The notes beneath the pieces were generated by a model. That model made no database searches, was not told where the DNA came from, and saw only the letters and a program-made list of their open reading frames with translations. Shown piece after piece: positions 46,274-56,170 of a DNA stretch of 64,000 nt. Position 1 is the first letter of the stretch. The number at the start of each line of letters is the position of its first letter. Made by a program: the position numbers and the translations under genes. Location: positions 278,145-342,144 of the forward strand of contig NZ_JADYWL010000002.1 in NCBI RefSeq assembly GCF_015864825.1, read 5' to 3'. Source of the DNA: Psychrobacter sp. NZS113. GTDB taxonomy: Bacteria; Pseudomonadota; Gammaproteobacteria; Pseudomonadales; Moraxellaceae.

Positions 46274-48178
46274 TTAATACAAATGTACTTTACCCATCCT
46301 TCCTTCACCACGCTCAATTAAGTATTGCATCACTGGAGTATTTAGCAGTTTTGACTCTGCTACTGCCTTAGCTTGTACTAAGCGTTTTTGTTGACGACGT
46401 TCAGGTGTCTTATCTTCAGCATGCATTACACTGCCATCAATTTTTAAGTCAATCTCCGCTTGGGTAAACTGCTGTTGCAATTTGGCTGCTAACTGCTGAA
46501 AGGTCGTTTGTAAATGTCGACTGTCCACACTGGTCACAAAGACTGCCTTACCATCACATAAACCTGTCATCATACCTTGACGAGCAAGCGCTAACTCATC
46601 TTGGGCCAAGACATCTGCCTCACGAGCCGTCTGTAACCAATAGTCCCATTTCTCTGGATTCCACTCACCCATGAGCTCTTGTGGTGGGCAACGTAGCAAG
46701 GTACGTGGGTCATCAACTTGCGAGGTTAACTGAGAATTATTTACGTCAGGCTCAACGACTGGTTCAGGCTCAACGACTGGTTCAGGCTCAACGACTGGTT
46801 CAGGCTCAACGACTGGTTCAGGCTCAACGACTGGTTCAGGCTCAACGACTGGTTCAGGCTCAACGACTGGTTCAGGCTCAACGACTGGTTCAGGCATGGC
46901 ACTAGTCACTGACTGTGCTACATTTTCATCGTAACTGGCGGTTTGCAGTTTATCATAACTCTGCGCTTGATAATCCATATCATATGACTGTAAAGGCGGT
47001 TCTGAAGCTTCATGTGTGACAGCACCTACAGATTGCGTAAAAGATGCCTCACTGTCGTAAGTGTTGCTCAATACTTCATCAACTGGCAACGGGCGAAAGG
47101 CTAGTAAACGTAGAATACACATCTCAAGCGCTTGCATAGGTGTACTAGCAAGTTTCACACCTTCACGAGCCTGCACAACAATCTCGTAATAGAGTTGCAA
47201 CACATCTGGGCTGATATGCTGTGCCAGTACAGTGATATTCTGTGCCTGAGCTTCATTTACATTGAGCGCGACTTCAGGTAATAACTGGGTTAATGCCAAT
47301 TGATGAAGTAACTCAGCTAGCCCATCAAACATACTGGTGGCATCAACCATCTGTGCACGCATTTGCTCGATATGGGCTGCAACAGCAGATTTATCATGGT
47401 TATAGATATCTGTAATCAAACTGACCAAATCAGCTGCATCAATCAAACCAAGCATCGCATTAACGGTAACGTCATCGAGCGCACCTTGACCAAAAGCGAT
47501 CGCCTGATCTGTCAACGACAACGCATCACGTACTGAGCCTTTAGCAGCACTTGCCAACTGCCACAGTGCTGGCTGCGTATAAGCCACTTGCTCTTGGGTA
47601 AGAACATTCGCCAAGTGTTCGCTCAGCAATGTCTGTGGTAGCGGACGCAGCACAAACTGTAAACAGCGCGAGATAATAGTGATGGGCAGCTTTTGTGGAT
47701 CCGTCGTCGCTAGCAAAAACTTTACGTGCTCAGGTGGCTCTTCTAGTGTTTTGAGCAGCGCATTAAAACTGTGCGTAGACAGCATATGCACTTCATCGAT
47801 GAGGTAAACCTTGTAACGACCTTGACTTGGCGCATAAGGAACATTGTCTAGTAGCTCGCGTGTGTCTTCAACTTTAGTACGAGACGCGGCATCAATTTCG
47901 ATCAGATCAATAAACCGTCCTTGATCGATGGCCACGCAATTATCACACACACCGCAAGGCGTACTGGTGATGCCCATATCGCAATTCAAACACTTGGACA
48001 AAATACGCGCAATCGTCGTCTTACCCACACCGCGGGTTCCAGTAAACAGATACGCATGATGCAGGCGATTATAATCAATCGCATTAATCAGCGCTTGCGA
48101 GACGTGCGTTTGCCCAATCAACTCGTGAAAGTTTTTGGGGCGATATTTGCGAGCTAAAACTTGATATTGCTGCGTCAT
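46274..48178 (-). CDS. dnaX: DNA polymerase III subunit gamma/tau
   Basis: 634 residues from ATG 48178 (an earlier TTG at 48190 is unlikely). Clamp-loader ATPase: YLFTGTRGVGKTTIARIL, zinc Cys set CLNCD...PCGVCDNC, DEVHMLSTHSFNALLKTLEEPPEH, and sensor ATTDPQKLPITIISRC. After domain III comes a linker with eight perfect EPEPVV-type hexapeptides (about residues 430-480), then the tau-specific C-terminal domain (LRCPPQELMGEWNPEKWDYWL, AKLQQQFTQAEIDLKI). I see no A-AAA-AAG slippery site, so a short gamma form by frameshifting is not indicated. Confidence 0.96.
   Translation of the reverse strand: MTQQYQVLARKYRPKNFHELIGQTHVSQALINAIDYNRLHHAYLFTGTRGVGKTTIARILSKCLNCDMGITSTPCGVCDNCVAIDQGRFIDLIEIDAASRTKVEDTRELLDNVPYAPSQGRYKVYLIDEVHMLSTHSFNALLKTLEEPPEHVKFLLATTDPQKLPITIISRCLQFVLRPLPQTLLSEHLANVLTQEQVAYTQPALWQLASAAKGSVRDALSLTDQAIAFGQGALDDVTVNAMLGLIDAADLVSLITDIYNHDKSAVAAHIEQMRAQMVDATSMFDGLAELLHQLALTQLLPEVALNVNEAQAQNITVLAQHISPDVLQLYYEIVVQAREGVKLASTPMQALEMCILRLLAFRPLPVDEVLSNTYDSEASFTQSVGAVTHEASEPPLQSYDMDYQAQSYDKLQTASYDENVAQSVTSAMPEPVVEPEPVVEPEPVVEPEPVVEPEPVVEPEPVVEPEPVVEPEPVVEPDVNNSQLTSQVDDPRTLLRCPPQELMGEWNPEKWDYWLQTAREADVLAQDELALARQGMMTGLCDGKAVFVTSVDSRHLQTTFQQLAAKLQQQFTQAEIDLKIDGSVMHAEDKTPERRQQKRLVQAKAVAESKLLNTPVMQYLIERGEGRMGKVHLY
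46749..46892. repeat. Perfect 8 x 18-bp minisatellite inside dnaX
   Basis: Eight identical copies of GGCTCAACGACTGGTTCA starting at 46749 and every 18 bp after. In dnaX they encode repeated Glu-Pro-Glu-Pro-Val-Val. The unit length keeps any copy-number change in frame. The opposite strand is also open but is not a gene. Confidence 0.97.
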
Positions 48179-48247
48179 AGTAAATGCCAATATAAATAAT
48201 ACAAATATAGATAAAGTGTCAAACCAGTGAGCTATATTAGGTTTAGA

Positions 48248-49510
48248 TTATAACTGCGCCTGAAGTTGTGCTAAACGTTCATATAAACGCTGAGTATTTG
48301 CATCAATCACTGAACCCGTCTGATGAAAGATATCAAGATACACCTCAGTATTTACACTCTCCTCACAAGGTCTGAACTCTACGCCAATCAAAAACAAATC
48401 ATCCATCACTGGATCTTGTATTTGGGCATTGAGATCTGACAATAAATCCTGATAAGAGAGGCGCACATTATCTGCACTCAACGGACTGCTATCATCTTGC
48501 GCATAAAATACCATAAGATAATGGCGTCCAAAGATATAATAAGAATGCTCATGTCGAACATAGCCATTCCAGCGAGAATCTTGATCAATGGTTCTATATG
48601 CTAGTATTTTTTCTACTAGGCAAGCATAGGTGTACATTGACTCATCTGCCAGAATATCAACCTGCTCTTTTGGTAATGGCTGCCCCACTTCGTGATAGCG
48701 CTCAATCAAACTGTTGAATAGTTTGTACCACATCCGAGTGTTTTTCCGAACCTCAGCCATCAAGGCATTGGCAAACACTTCTTGATTAGGTTCTGTGGCC
48801 TTAAGCAAACGTGCTTCTATTTGATCGATTAGTTCACCCTCAAGCAACTGCTCTTGAACCCTGATCGCTCTTTTATGAAAGTCAGGAGACTGTAAAAACT
48901 GTGTTAGCAGTGTCGATTCGTTTTGAAACGACTCAAAACCTGTTAACTGACCACGATGAAAGTCTAGGAAAGCCGTCAAATCGCTTGGGGTGATTAACTG
49001 ATTGAGGATATCAGAGAAGTTTTGATGACTAAATACTTGTAATACACTTTGCTCATCGTCCAAGTCTAAAACACAGTCTTCAGCAAAAAACTGACTGCCA
49101 TATTCGTAACCAACCGTATAAGAGGATGATCCCGATTTATCGTCTTGATGATTGATAGAGAGTGAGGTTAAGCCAACAAAATAAACGGCTTTGCCATCTT
49201 TCGAGATACTGCCATCAGCCATCAACTTATCGTTTTTTTGATAAAGCTGAGTGTGACGTTTGATTAATTGATTAACAACTTCTTTCCTCCACTCACGAAC
49301 TTGGGCGCTATCTACTTCTTGCTTATTCGCTTGCATCACAACATTATTAACGATCAGATAAATAGTTGCGCCAGAAAACTCAAAAACAAAATCATAACCC
49401 TGAAAATTATCAGAATCAGCGATTTTATCATCAGGTAGTTCGTATAAAGATAGGAAACATTGCTGAATCATTTTTTGCCAAAGCGAAGGTAATGCTTGCT
49501 GAATATCCAT
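48248..49510 (-). CDS. Conserved-looking protein of unknown function
   Basis: 420 residues, cytoplasmic by composition (no signal or membrane segment), acidic and rich in Leu, Gln and Asp. Not recognised. Visible features: QQCFLSLYELPDDKIADSD at the N-terminus, LDLDDEQSVLQVFSHQNF and FLDFHRGQLTGFESF in the middle, then a probable helical bundle (ANALMAEVRKNTRMWYKLF) and a beta-rich end (YYIFGRHYLMVFY, FLIGVEFRP). Normal codon use and tight placement between dnaX (57 bp) and a terminator after lysS suggest a resident gene, possibly transcribed with dnaX. Confidence 0.75.
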   Translation of the reverse strand: MDIQQALPSLWQKMIQQCFLSLYELPDDKIADSDNFQGYDFVFEFSGATIYLIVNNVVMQANKQEVDSAQVREWRKEVVNQLIKRHTQLYQKNDKLMADGSISKDGKAVYFVGLTSLSINHQDDKSGSSSYTVGYEYGSQFFAEDCVLDLDDEQSVLQVFSHQNFSDILNQLITPSDLTAFLDFHRGQLTGFESFQNESTLLTQFLQSPDFHKRAIRVQEQLLEGELIDQIEARLLKATEPNQEVFANALMAEVRKNTRMWYKLFNSLIERYHEVGQPLPKEQVDILADESMYTYACLVEKILAYRTIDQDSRWNGYVRHEHSYYIFGRHYLMVFYAQDDSSPLSADNVRLSYQDLLSDLNAQIQDPVMDDLFLIGVEFRPCEESVNTEVYLDIFHQTGSVIDANTQRLYERLAQLQAQL

Positions 49511-49532
49511 AACGTCCCTATAAATGAAATGT

Positions 49533-49583
49533 CATAAAAAAGCTTACACCCATTCTATTTAAATGAGCAAAAGCTTTTTTATG
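49533..49583 (-). terminator. lysS terminator
   Basis: CATAAAAAAGCTT (49533-49545) pairs exactly with 49571-49583; 25-nt loop; T run on the minus strand. About 45 bp after the lysS stop. Confidence 0.65.
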
Positions 49584-49626
49584 TTCAATTGAGTATCAGT
49601 ATGGATTTATAGCAAGCAAATCCACT

Positions 49627-51174
49627 TTAGTCTTCGTGCTTGCGGCGCATGTGTGGGAACAAAATCACATCACGGATACTGGCAGAGTCAGTCAATAGCA
49701 TTACTAAACGGTCAATACCAATACCTTCTCCTGCGGTTGGTGGCAAACCGTAAGATAAGGCTTCAATATACTCTTCATCGAAGTGCATGGCTTCATCATC
49801 GCCCGCGTCTTTTTCGGCAACCTGACCGCGGAAGCGCTCAGCTTGGTCAGCAGGGTCATTAAGCTCACTAAAGCCGTTGGCCAGTTCACGACCACCAACG
49901 AATAGCTCAAAACGATCAGTAATCTCAGGATTGTCATCACTACGGCGCGCTAGTGGTGAAGTCTCAGCTGGATACTCAGTGATAAACGTTGGTTGGCGTA
50001 ATTGATGCTCAGCAGTTTCTTCAAAGATAATCGTTTGCAATTTACCCACACCAAAACCGTCTTTTACTTGCTGTTTAAGTACTGTTGAGGCGTACTCTGC
50101 TAGATACTCGCGATCGTTGATGCGCGCCATATCGAAGTTTTCTGCATATTTTGCAATTGCATTAGACATAGACAGACGTTCAAACGGTGCTTTTAGACTG
50201 ATTGCTTCTTCTTGATAGGTGATTTCAGTGGTATCTAATATATCCAATGCCAATTCGTTAAATAAACGCTCAGTCAAATCCATCAGATCATGATAATCAG
50301 CATAAGCCTGATAGAACTCAATCATGGTGAATTCAGGATTGTGGCGAGTAGAGACACCTTCGTTACGGAAGCTACGGTTAATCTCAAATACTCTCTCAAA
50401 ACCACCAACAACCAAACGCTTTAAGTAAAGCTCAGGTGCAATACGCAGATACAGTGGCATATCTAACGCATTATGATGCGTCTCAAATGGACGCGCAACA
50501 GCACCGCCCGGAATAGGATGCATCATTGGCGTTTCAACTTCCATGAAGCGCTCATTCAACATAAACTTGCGAATACCGCTAACGACCTGACTACGGATCA
50601 TGAACGTATCACGAGTCGTCTCATTGGTCATTAAATCAAGGTGGCGATTGCGATAGCGAGCTTCTACATCAGCCAAACCATGAAACTTGTTCGGCATTGG
50701 GCGTAGTGATTTAGTGAGAAGATTAAACTCCTCAATATGTACGTATAAGTCACCTTTACCCGAGCGACCGATATAGCCAGAGATACCAACGATATCACCC
50801 AAATCTAATGATTTGATAGAAGCAAGTGTTTCTGGATCCAATTCTTTGCGTGCAACATACAGCTGGATGCGACCCGTCATATCCTGAATGACAATAAACG
50901 AGCCACGATTAAGCATCACACGGCCAGCAATATTAACCTGAGTCTTGTCGCCATTAGCAGCCTTTTCTTCAATCTCTTGCTTAGAGATACCATCAAAATC
51001 AGCTTGTAAGTCTTTAGCATAATCAGTGCGCTTAAACTGATTGGGATAAGGTTGTTTACCAGAAGCCGTAATATCATCTAATTTGGCCTGTAATTGAGCA
51101 ATCAGCTCATTGGCTTCTTCTAGTGTTGGGGCTTGTTCTTCTTGGGCTTGATTATTCTGGTTTTGCTTTGACAT
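49627..51174 (-). CDS. lysS: Lysyl-tRNA synthetase, class II
   Basis: 515 residues. N-terminal OB-fold anticodon-binding domain ([35 protein letters not shown]) then class II catalytic core: motif 1 around [17 protein letters not shown], motif 2 [24 protein letters not shown], motif 3 [19 protein letters not shown]. Normal length for the family. Charges tRNA-Lys. It lies 190 bp downstream of prfA with a hairpin in between, as prfA-(prfB)-lysS neighbourhoods often show. Confidence 0.97.
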   Translation of the reverse strand: MSKQNQNNQAQEEQAPTLEEANELIAQLQAKLDDITASGKQPYPNQFKRTDYAKDLQADFDGISKQEIEEKAANGDKTQVNIAGRVMLNRGSFIVIQDMTGRIQLYVARKELDPETLASIKSLDLGDIVGISGYIGRSGKGDLYVHIEEFNLLTKSLRPMPNKFHGLADVEARYRNRHLDLMTNETTRDTFMIRSQVVSGIRKFMLNERFMEVETPMMHPIPGGAVARPFETHHNALDMPLYLRIAPELYLKRLVVGGFERVFEINRSFRNEGVSTRHNPEFTMIEFYQAYADYHDLMDLTERLFNELALDILDTTEITYQEEAISLKAPFERLSMSNAIAKYAENFDMARINDREYLAEYASTVLKQQVKDGFGVGKLQTIIFEETAEHQLRQPTFITEYPAETSPLARRSDDNPEITDRFELFVGGRELANGFSELNDPADQAERFRGQVAEKDAGDDEAMHFDEEYIEALSYGLPPTAGEGIGIDRLVMLLTDSASIRDVILFPHMRRKHED

Positions 51175-51270
51175 AACACTCTCAAATTTTGATAAGTTAA
51201 ATTGTAGATTTAGAAAATTATATGATTAATCTATACACCACAACCCTCTTGCAACATTGCTTTGAATAAT

Positions 51271-51300
51271 CTGACGATAACCATAAGGTTTATCGTCAGC
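51271..51300 (-). terminator. Hairpin between prfA and lysS
   Basis: CTGACGATAA-CC / GG-TTTATCGTCAG with one bulged base; the minus-strand exit ATTATT is only weakly T-rich, so it may be a weak terminator or attenuator before lysS. Confidence 0.45.
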
Positions 51301-51366
51301 AGTACAGGTTCTAATCGGGTTTGGTGTACTAACTTTATAGTTATCGCTTTACTTACTACTAAAGTT

Positions 51367-52461
51367 CTATTGATCACCACCGCCAATACTCGCCATTAGA
51401 TCTGCTTGATGCTCACGTAATAATGCATCAAGAATCTCATCCAAGTCGCCTTCCATAATAGAGTCGAGCTTATACAAGGTAAGATTGATACGGTGATCAG
51501 TCATGCGACCTTGTGGAAAATTATAAGTACGGATACGCTCCGAGCGATCACCACTACCGACCAAGTCTCGACGTATAGAGTCAGCCACATCGACCTGCGC
51601 TTGCACTTTGGCTTGTTGGATTTTAGAGACCAGCATCTTCATAGCATGCGCACGGTTTTTGTGTTGGCTACGCTCTTGCTGACACTCTACCACGGTACCC
51701 GTTGGAATGTGGGTTAAACGTACGGCTGAGTCAGTGGTGTTAACGTGCTGACCACCTGCACCACTTGAGCGAAAAGTATCCATTTTGATGTCAGCAGGAT
51801 TGATATCAACGGTATCATCAATCTCAACTTCTGGCATGACCGCAACCGTACAAGCTGACGTGTGAACACGACCTTGGCTCTCGGTTTCAGGGACACGCTG
51901 TACGCGGTGAGCACCGGATTCAAACTTTAAGCGACCATATACGCTATTGCCGGATACACGCGTAATGATTTCTTTATAACCGCCATGCTCACCCTCATTG
52001 GCTGATAGCACTTCCACCGTCCAACCTTGCGTTTGAGCGTACTTTTGATACATACGGAACAAATCACCAGAGAAAATCGCTGCTTCATCACCGCCTGTAC
52101 CAGCTCGAATCTCCAAAAATGCTGGTACTTTATCATTAGGGTCTTTTGGTAGCATCATGACATTGAGTGCTTCTTCCATCTCTACGATGGTATCACGCGC
52201 GTTATCAATCTCTTCTTGCATCATCTCTTTCATGTCAGGATCTGAAGCATCGGCCAACATAGCTTCTGCATCGGCCTGATCCGTTTCTGCACCTACATAG
52301 TTCTGCCATAAAGTAGTGATATCCATCAAGTCGCTGTGCTCGACAGACAATTCACGGAATTTATTATTATCGCTGATGACACTAGGGTCTGATAATAAGG
52401 CGGTGACCTCTTCATAACGGTCTACCATCTGGTCTAAACGCAGGCGTAAGGATTCTTTCAT
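51367..52461 (-). CDS. prfA: Peptide chain release factor 1
   Basis: 364 residues. Recognises UAA and UAG and triggers release. Catalytic GGQ in [17 protein letters not shown], preceded by [20 protein letters not shown], and the conserved [17 protein letters not shown] and [18 protein letters not shown]-terminal helical domain from residue 1. Full length. hemK/prmC is not adjacent. Confidence 0.97.
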   Translation of the reverse strand: MKESLRLRLDQMVDRYEEVTALLSDPSVISDNNKFRELSVEHSDLMDITTLWQNYVGAETDQADAEAMLADASDPDMKEMMQEEIDNARDTIVEMEEALNVMMLPKDPNDKVPAFLEIRAGTGGDEAAIFSGDLFRMYQKYAQTQGWTVEVLSANEGEHGGYKEIITRVSGNSVYGRLKFESGAHRVQRVPETESQGRVHTSACTVAVMPEVEIDDTVDINPADIKMDTFRSSGAGGQHVNTTDSAVRLTHIPTGTVVECQQERSQHKNRAHAMKMLVSKIQQAKVQAQVDVADSIRRDLVGSGDRSERIRTYNFPQGRMTDHRINLTLYKLDSIMEGDLDEILDALLREHQADLMASIGGGDQ

Positions 52462-52663
52462 AAAAGGACTTTTAATTGGATAAGAGGAATAAGAGAGTAA
52501 TTATAGCAAATTTTTCACCGTAAATTAAAACCTCTGAGTAATCTTGTCGTTATTCTAAGCAATCTAACCATTATTTTGCTAAACATCTTCACTTATTCGG
52601 TAATACCATCACTTTGTACCGTTATTCAAGCTTTGTAAGACGCATATCAAAAAATTTGGACAA

Positions 52664-52695
52664 AAAAATAGCCAAGATTATTCTTAGCTATTTTT
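52664..52695. terminator. Terminator after the FabH-like gene
   Basis: AAAAATAGCCAAGA (52664-52677) with 52682-52695, one mismatch that is G-U in the minus-strand RNA, 4-nt loop, T run. About 30 bp after the stop. Confidence 0.85.
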
Positions 52696-52724
52696 ATCGT
52701 CACAACAGTTATCTAATGACAGTA

Positions 52725-53870
52725 TTAAACCTTACGAACCAATACTGAACCAATTGAGTAACCGGCACCGAATGAGCAAATAACACCCAAATCACCTGAT
52801 GCTAGTTTGTCTTTGTAGCGATGGAATACAATCATTGGACTGGCTGAACTGGTATTGGCGAACTCAGCGATGACGCTTGGCACGATGGCTTTATCGGCTT
52901 CTTTACCGACGACCGTACGTAAAATCAAGTCCAGCATATTAGCATTGGCTTGATGTAGCCACATCATCTTCACATCACTAGCTTGCAATTCGTTTTCAGT
53001 CAAATGCTCAGTGATAACCTCTGATACTTTTGGACAGACTTCACGGAATACTTTACGACCGTTTTGCAAAAATAACTTGTCAGTTACTGGTGCTTTAATA
53101 TCTGGGTACATTTCAGTCTGTGCGGCTAAATACTCTGAGCGATCCATAAAACCATATTCGTTTTTGATGTTGGTCGAAAACTGTGTAAATAGCTTAGAGT
53201 TCAGAATCTCATAACCTTTTGGCGTGTCAAGATCTTCAACGATAGACGCGGTCGCTACATCACCAAAGATGAAGTGGCTGTCACGGTTACGCCAGTTCAG
53301 ATGCGCTGAGGTAATCTCAACGTTGACCACAGCAATACGCTTGGCCAGACCAGAAACGATAGAACCATGTGCTTGTGATAGACCAAACGTCGCTGCACTA
53401 CACGCGACATTCATATCATAAGCAAAACCGCCAATCATACCAATCTCGTTTTGAATCTCGATGGCGACTGCTGGGTAAGTACGCTGAAAGTTTGAGCAAG
53501 CAAGGATAATACCATCTAAGTCATTGGCTTCTAATCCAGCATCAGCCAGCGCATCTCTTAACGCAGCGGCGCCCATTTCTGCCATAACAGACAGCTCTTC
53601 ACCCAAATTGCGATAGGCAATCACTGGTGCCATGATTTCAGGATTCAAAATACCGTCTTTTTCCATCACATAACGTGACTTGATTCCAGACACTTTTTCG
53701 ATAAATGCGGCTGATGAAGGCTGAAGCGCAGTAACCGTCTCTGCAGCTATCTCGTCAGCATGCTCTGTATTATAATTTTCAACATACTGGTTAAATGATT
53801 CTACTAACTCTTCGTTGCTGATGCTATAAGGTGGGATGTATAGGCCTGTGCCTGTGATACAAGTCGTCAT
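52725..53870 (-). CDS. 3-oxoacyl-ACP synthase III family protein (FabH-like)
   Basis: 381 residues, thiolase-fold condensing enzyme. Catalytic triad: Cys in NVACSAATFG, His in LHQANANML, Asn in EFANTSSAS, all in family order; C-terminal GAGYSIGSVLVRK. Longer than E. coli FabH (317) because of extra residues at about 30-75 and 220-260. It resembles the long KAS III of Acinetobacter and P. aeruginosa that prime fatty acid synthesis from acyl-CoA instead of acetyl-CoA only; substrate here is inferred. The gene is not in a fab cluster. Confidence 0.88.
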   Translation of the reverse strand: MTTCITGTGLYIPPYSISNEELVESFNQYVENYNTEHADEIAAETVTALQPSSAAFIEKVSGIKSRYVMEKDGILNPEIMAPVIAYRNLGEELSVMAEMGAAALRDALADAGLEANDLDGIILACSNFQRTYPAVAIEIQNEIGMIGGFAYDMNVACSAATFGLSQAHGSIVSGLAKRIAVVNVEITSAHLNWRNRDSHFIFGDVATASIVEDLDTPKGYEILNSKLFTQFSTNIKNEYGFMDRSEYLAAQTEMYPDIKAPVTDKLFLQNGRKVFREVCPKVSEVITEHLTENELQASDVKMMWLHQANANMLDLILRTVVGKEADKAIVPSVIAEFANTSSASPMIVFHRYKDKLASGDLGVICSFGAGYSIGSVLVRKV

Positions 53871-53930
53871 GATAAGCTTCCTTGTCTACTACTATAGTGC
53901 TTAAAATAAGCATAAAGGTTAAAAAATAAT

Positions 53931-53955
53931 AGTCATTTACTTTCGGTGAATGACT
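53931..53955. other. Small hairpin in the FabH-like/pnuC divergent region
   Basis: AGTCATTTAC/GTGAATGACT, 9 of 10 pairs, loop TTTCG; 60 bp upstream of the FabH-like start. No T run, so an operator dyad or 5' leader hairpin are more likely than a terminator. Confidence 0.4.
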
Positions 53956-54148
53956 GTAAACTTAAAATCAGTGGCTTTATTATGCCTGAATATTATAATT
54001 TTTCTAATACTTTGTTACAAATAACCTGTTTGTTGCGAAAAACAAGCAAAGATTGCCAGAATTTTGCAGCAGCTACGCTATAATTGGCGCTATTTATTAT
54101 ATTGAACTCACCAAAAGTACATATAAACGCTAATATTTGGAAATGCTA

Positions 54149-54913
54149 ATGGCAGAACTTCTCAACTGGTTATTTGGGCAATACGCTGACTACACCACTT
54201 TATTCATTGTTCTCGAATTGATTGCTGTCGTTTTTGGCGTAGCAAGTGTCCTTCTGGCCAGCAAAACCAATGTGCTGGTATTTCCTATTGGACTGGTAAG
54301 TACCGCTATATTTGTTTATTTATTATGGAAATGGCAGCTATTCGGCGATATGTTCATCAATGCCTATTACAGTATTATGAGTATCTATGGATGGATTAAC
54401 TGGTCAAAAAACAAAGACAACAAGAAACAGCAAGAACAACTGGCTACCACTAGCCAGCAGAAAAATGTGCCGTTAAAAGACAGTGATGTTCAGAGTAGCA
54501 TTCAGGTTGAACGCTTGAGTACAACAGATATCCCCATATTGGTCACACTAGCCACGGCGACTGTCGCCTTTGTCGCTACCGTTTATTACTTCCGCCCAGT
54601 GATTAATAATGGCTTTAGCTTCGATGGTGCCGTCCTCGGTCTGCATTTGTTTACTTGGGTAGACTATACTGACATGCTAACCACTGCGCTGTTCTTAATG
54701 GCAATGTGGCTTATGGCAAGACGTAAAATTGAACACTGGTTACTCTGGATCGTCGCCGATGCTATTTCGGTGCCTTTATACTTCTATAAAGGTTTTACCT
54801 TTACCGCACTACAGTATGTGGTTTTCACCCTCATCGCAATCTGGGCTTATTATGAATGGCAACGACGCTATCGTACACAACATCGCAGACAACCTCAGAC
54901 AGCGTACGCCTAA
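54149..54913 (+). CDS. pnuC: Nicotinamide riboside transporter PnuC
   Basis: 254 residues from ATG 54149 (GGA upstream; the ATG at 54137 sits on the ribosome site). About seven membrane helices; PnuC marks include VFGVASVLLASKTNVLVFPIG-type segment, INAYYSIMSIYGWINW and the WLLWIVADAISVPLYFYKG block. A hydrophilic loop of about 40 residues (KNKDNKKQQEQ onward) is inserted after helix 3. Imports nicotinamide riboside by facilitated diffusion; the next gene encodes the kinase that traps it. Confidence 0.93.
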   Translation: MAELLNWLFGQYADYTTLFIVLELIAVVFGVASVLLASKTNVLVFPIGLVSTAIFVYLLWKWQLFGDMFINAYYSIMSIYGWINWSKNKDNKKQQEQLATTSQQKNVPLKDSDVQSSIQVERLSTTDIPILVTLATATVAFVATVYYFRPVINNGFSFDGAVLGLHLFTWVDYTDMLTTALFLMAMWLMARRKIEHWLLWIVADAISVPLYFYKGFTFTALQYVVFTLIAIWAYYEWQRRYRTQHRRQPQTAYA

Positions 54914-55463
54914 ATCGGTCACTAAAATTGCGGTGTTAGGTGCAGAAAGTACGGGAAAAACCACCTTATGTCGTGATTTGGCAGCGCATTTTAATAGCCC
55001 TTGGGTACCGGAGTATATGCGCATGTATCTACAAGCCAAATGGGATAATGAGCAACTGACTTGTACGTGGGATGACTTGCTCCCTATCGCACAGGGTCAG
55101 ATAGTGTTAGAAAATAAACTTGCCACACAAGCAGTTGAAATAGCAGAAGGTAACCATTATTTATTTTGTGATACCAGTCTGTTTGAGTTAATGGCGTATT
55201 CTAACTGGTATTATAACGACTGCCCTACTGCTCTTAAGCGTGCAGCATTAACACATCATTATGATTTGGTTTTATTAACTGAAGTGGATATCCCTTGGGT
55301 CGCTGACGATTTACGAGATAGCCCACACCAGCGTGATGAGATAAGTGCATATTTTGCAAGCCAACTGACCCATCACCAAAAGCGGTTTTATCGTATCGGT
55401 GGTAATAGAGAGCAACGAGTACAGCAAGTGGCTAAACAGCTTGCTCAAATGCATCAAATCTAA
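54852..55463 (+). CDS. NadR-like nicotinamide riboside kinase (AAA_28)
   Basis: 203 residues from ATG 54852, overlapping the pnuC end by 62 bp. P-loop GAESTGKTTL; then VPEYMRMYL, CDTSLFELMAYSNWYY and LTEVDIPWVADDLRDSPHQRDE, matching the C-terminal kinase domain of E. coli NadR. The DNA-binding and adenylyltransferase domains of full NadR are absent. It phosphorylates imported nicotinamide riboside to NMN. The overlap with pnuC indicates translational coupling. Confidence 0.88.
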   Translation: MNGNDAIVHNIADNLRQRTPKSVTKIAVLGAESTGKTTLCRDLAAHFNSPWVPEYMRMYLQAKWDNEQLTCTWDDLLPIAQGQIVLENKLATQAVEIAEGNHYLFCDTSLFELMAYSNWYYNDCPTALKRAALTHHYDLVLLTEVDIPWVADDLRDSPHQRDEISAYFASQLTHHQKRFYRIGGNREQRVQQVAKQLAQMHQI

Positions 55464-55516
55464 CCCCATGAATATATGACCTATAGTCTTACTTTTAGGA
55501 ACCTTAAGAGATATCC

Positions 55517-56041
55517 ATGCTAAAAAATATTGAATACTACTTAGAAAAAACCATATTTAATAGCCGCTGGATACTGGCGCCTTTTTATTTAGGATTGGTT
55601 TTAGGCATTATTTTATTATTTATAAAATTTATCCAAAAGCTTTGGGGTATGTTTGCAGATATTCTTGTCGCTTCTGAAGCAAGTGTGATCGTAGACATAC
55701 TAGTCTTGGTTGATATTTCGCTGGTTGCCAGCTTACTACTCATCATCATATTCAGTGGCTACGAGATTTTTGTGTCCAAAATCGATACAAATGATCATGA
55801 TGATCGACCTAACTGGATGGGCAAAGTAGACTTCTCCGGGCTTAAACTAAAAGTCATCGGTGCCATCGTTGCTATTTCTGCGATTGATCTTTTAAAGTCA
55901 TTTATGGACATCACAAGTGGCATGAGCGAAGGTGATGCGGATAAGCTCATGTGGAAAGTCATTATTCACATGACATTCGTTCTGTCAGGCTTGCTATTTG
56001 CCATTATGGATAAAGTCGTTGGCGATACTAAAAAACACTAG
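55517..56041 (+). CDS. UPF0114/YqhA family membrane protein
   Basis: 174 residues, four membrane helices. Family signatures: EKTIFNSRWILAPFYLGL, VDISLVASLLLIIIFSGYEIFVS and the WMGKVDFSGLKLKVIGAIVAISAIDLLK block, all typical of YqhA. Function in general unknown; possibly stress related. Follows the NadR-like gene by about 50 bp on the same strand. Confidence 0.9.
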   Translation: MLKNIEYYLEKTIFNSRWILAPFYLGLVLGIILLFIKFIQKLWGMFADILVASEASVIVDILVLVDISLVASLLLIIIFSGYEIFVSKIDTNDHDDRPNWMGKVDFSGLKLKVIGAIVAISAIDLLKSFMDITSGMSEGDADKLMWKVIIHMTFVLSGLLFAIMDKVVGDTKKH

Positions 56042-56170
56042 CGCTTATTTTTCCACATACTCTCCACTGTTCTTACATATTTTTTCTTCATCCCTCCTCT
56101 ATCCTTTTCTTTAAACCTGCTGACTGTTGTATTGACAGTTTTGGACTAAAGATTTATATGAGGAGCTCCC

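Noticed and set aside
46749..46892. CRISPR-like look of the regular repeats
   Set aside because: Units are contiguous 18-mers without spacers and lie inside a coding sequence.
46681..46905. Plus-strand frame with QAQRLV repeats opposite dnaX
   Set aside because: It is only the complement of the dnaX minisatellite; no ribosome site and no other protein-like sequence.
46274..48178. Programmed frameshift in dnaX giving gamma
   Set aside because: No A-AAA-AAG or similar slippery heptamer with downstream hairpin was found in the expected region.
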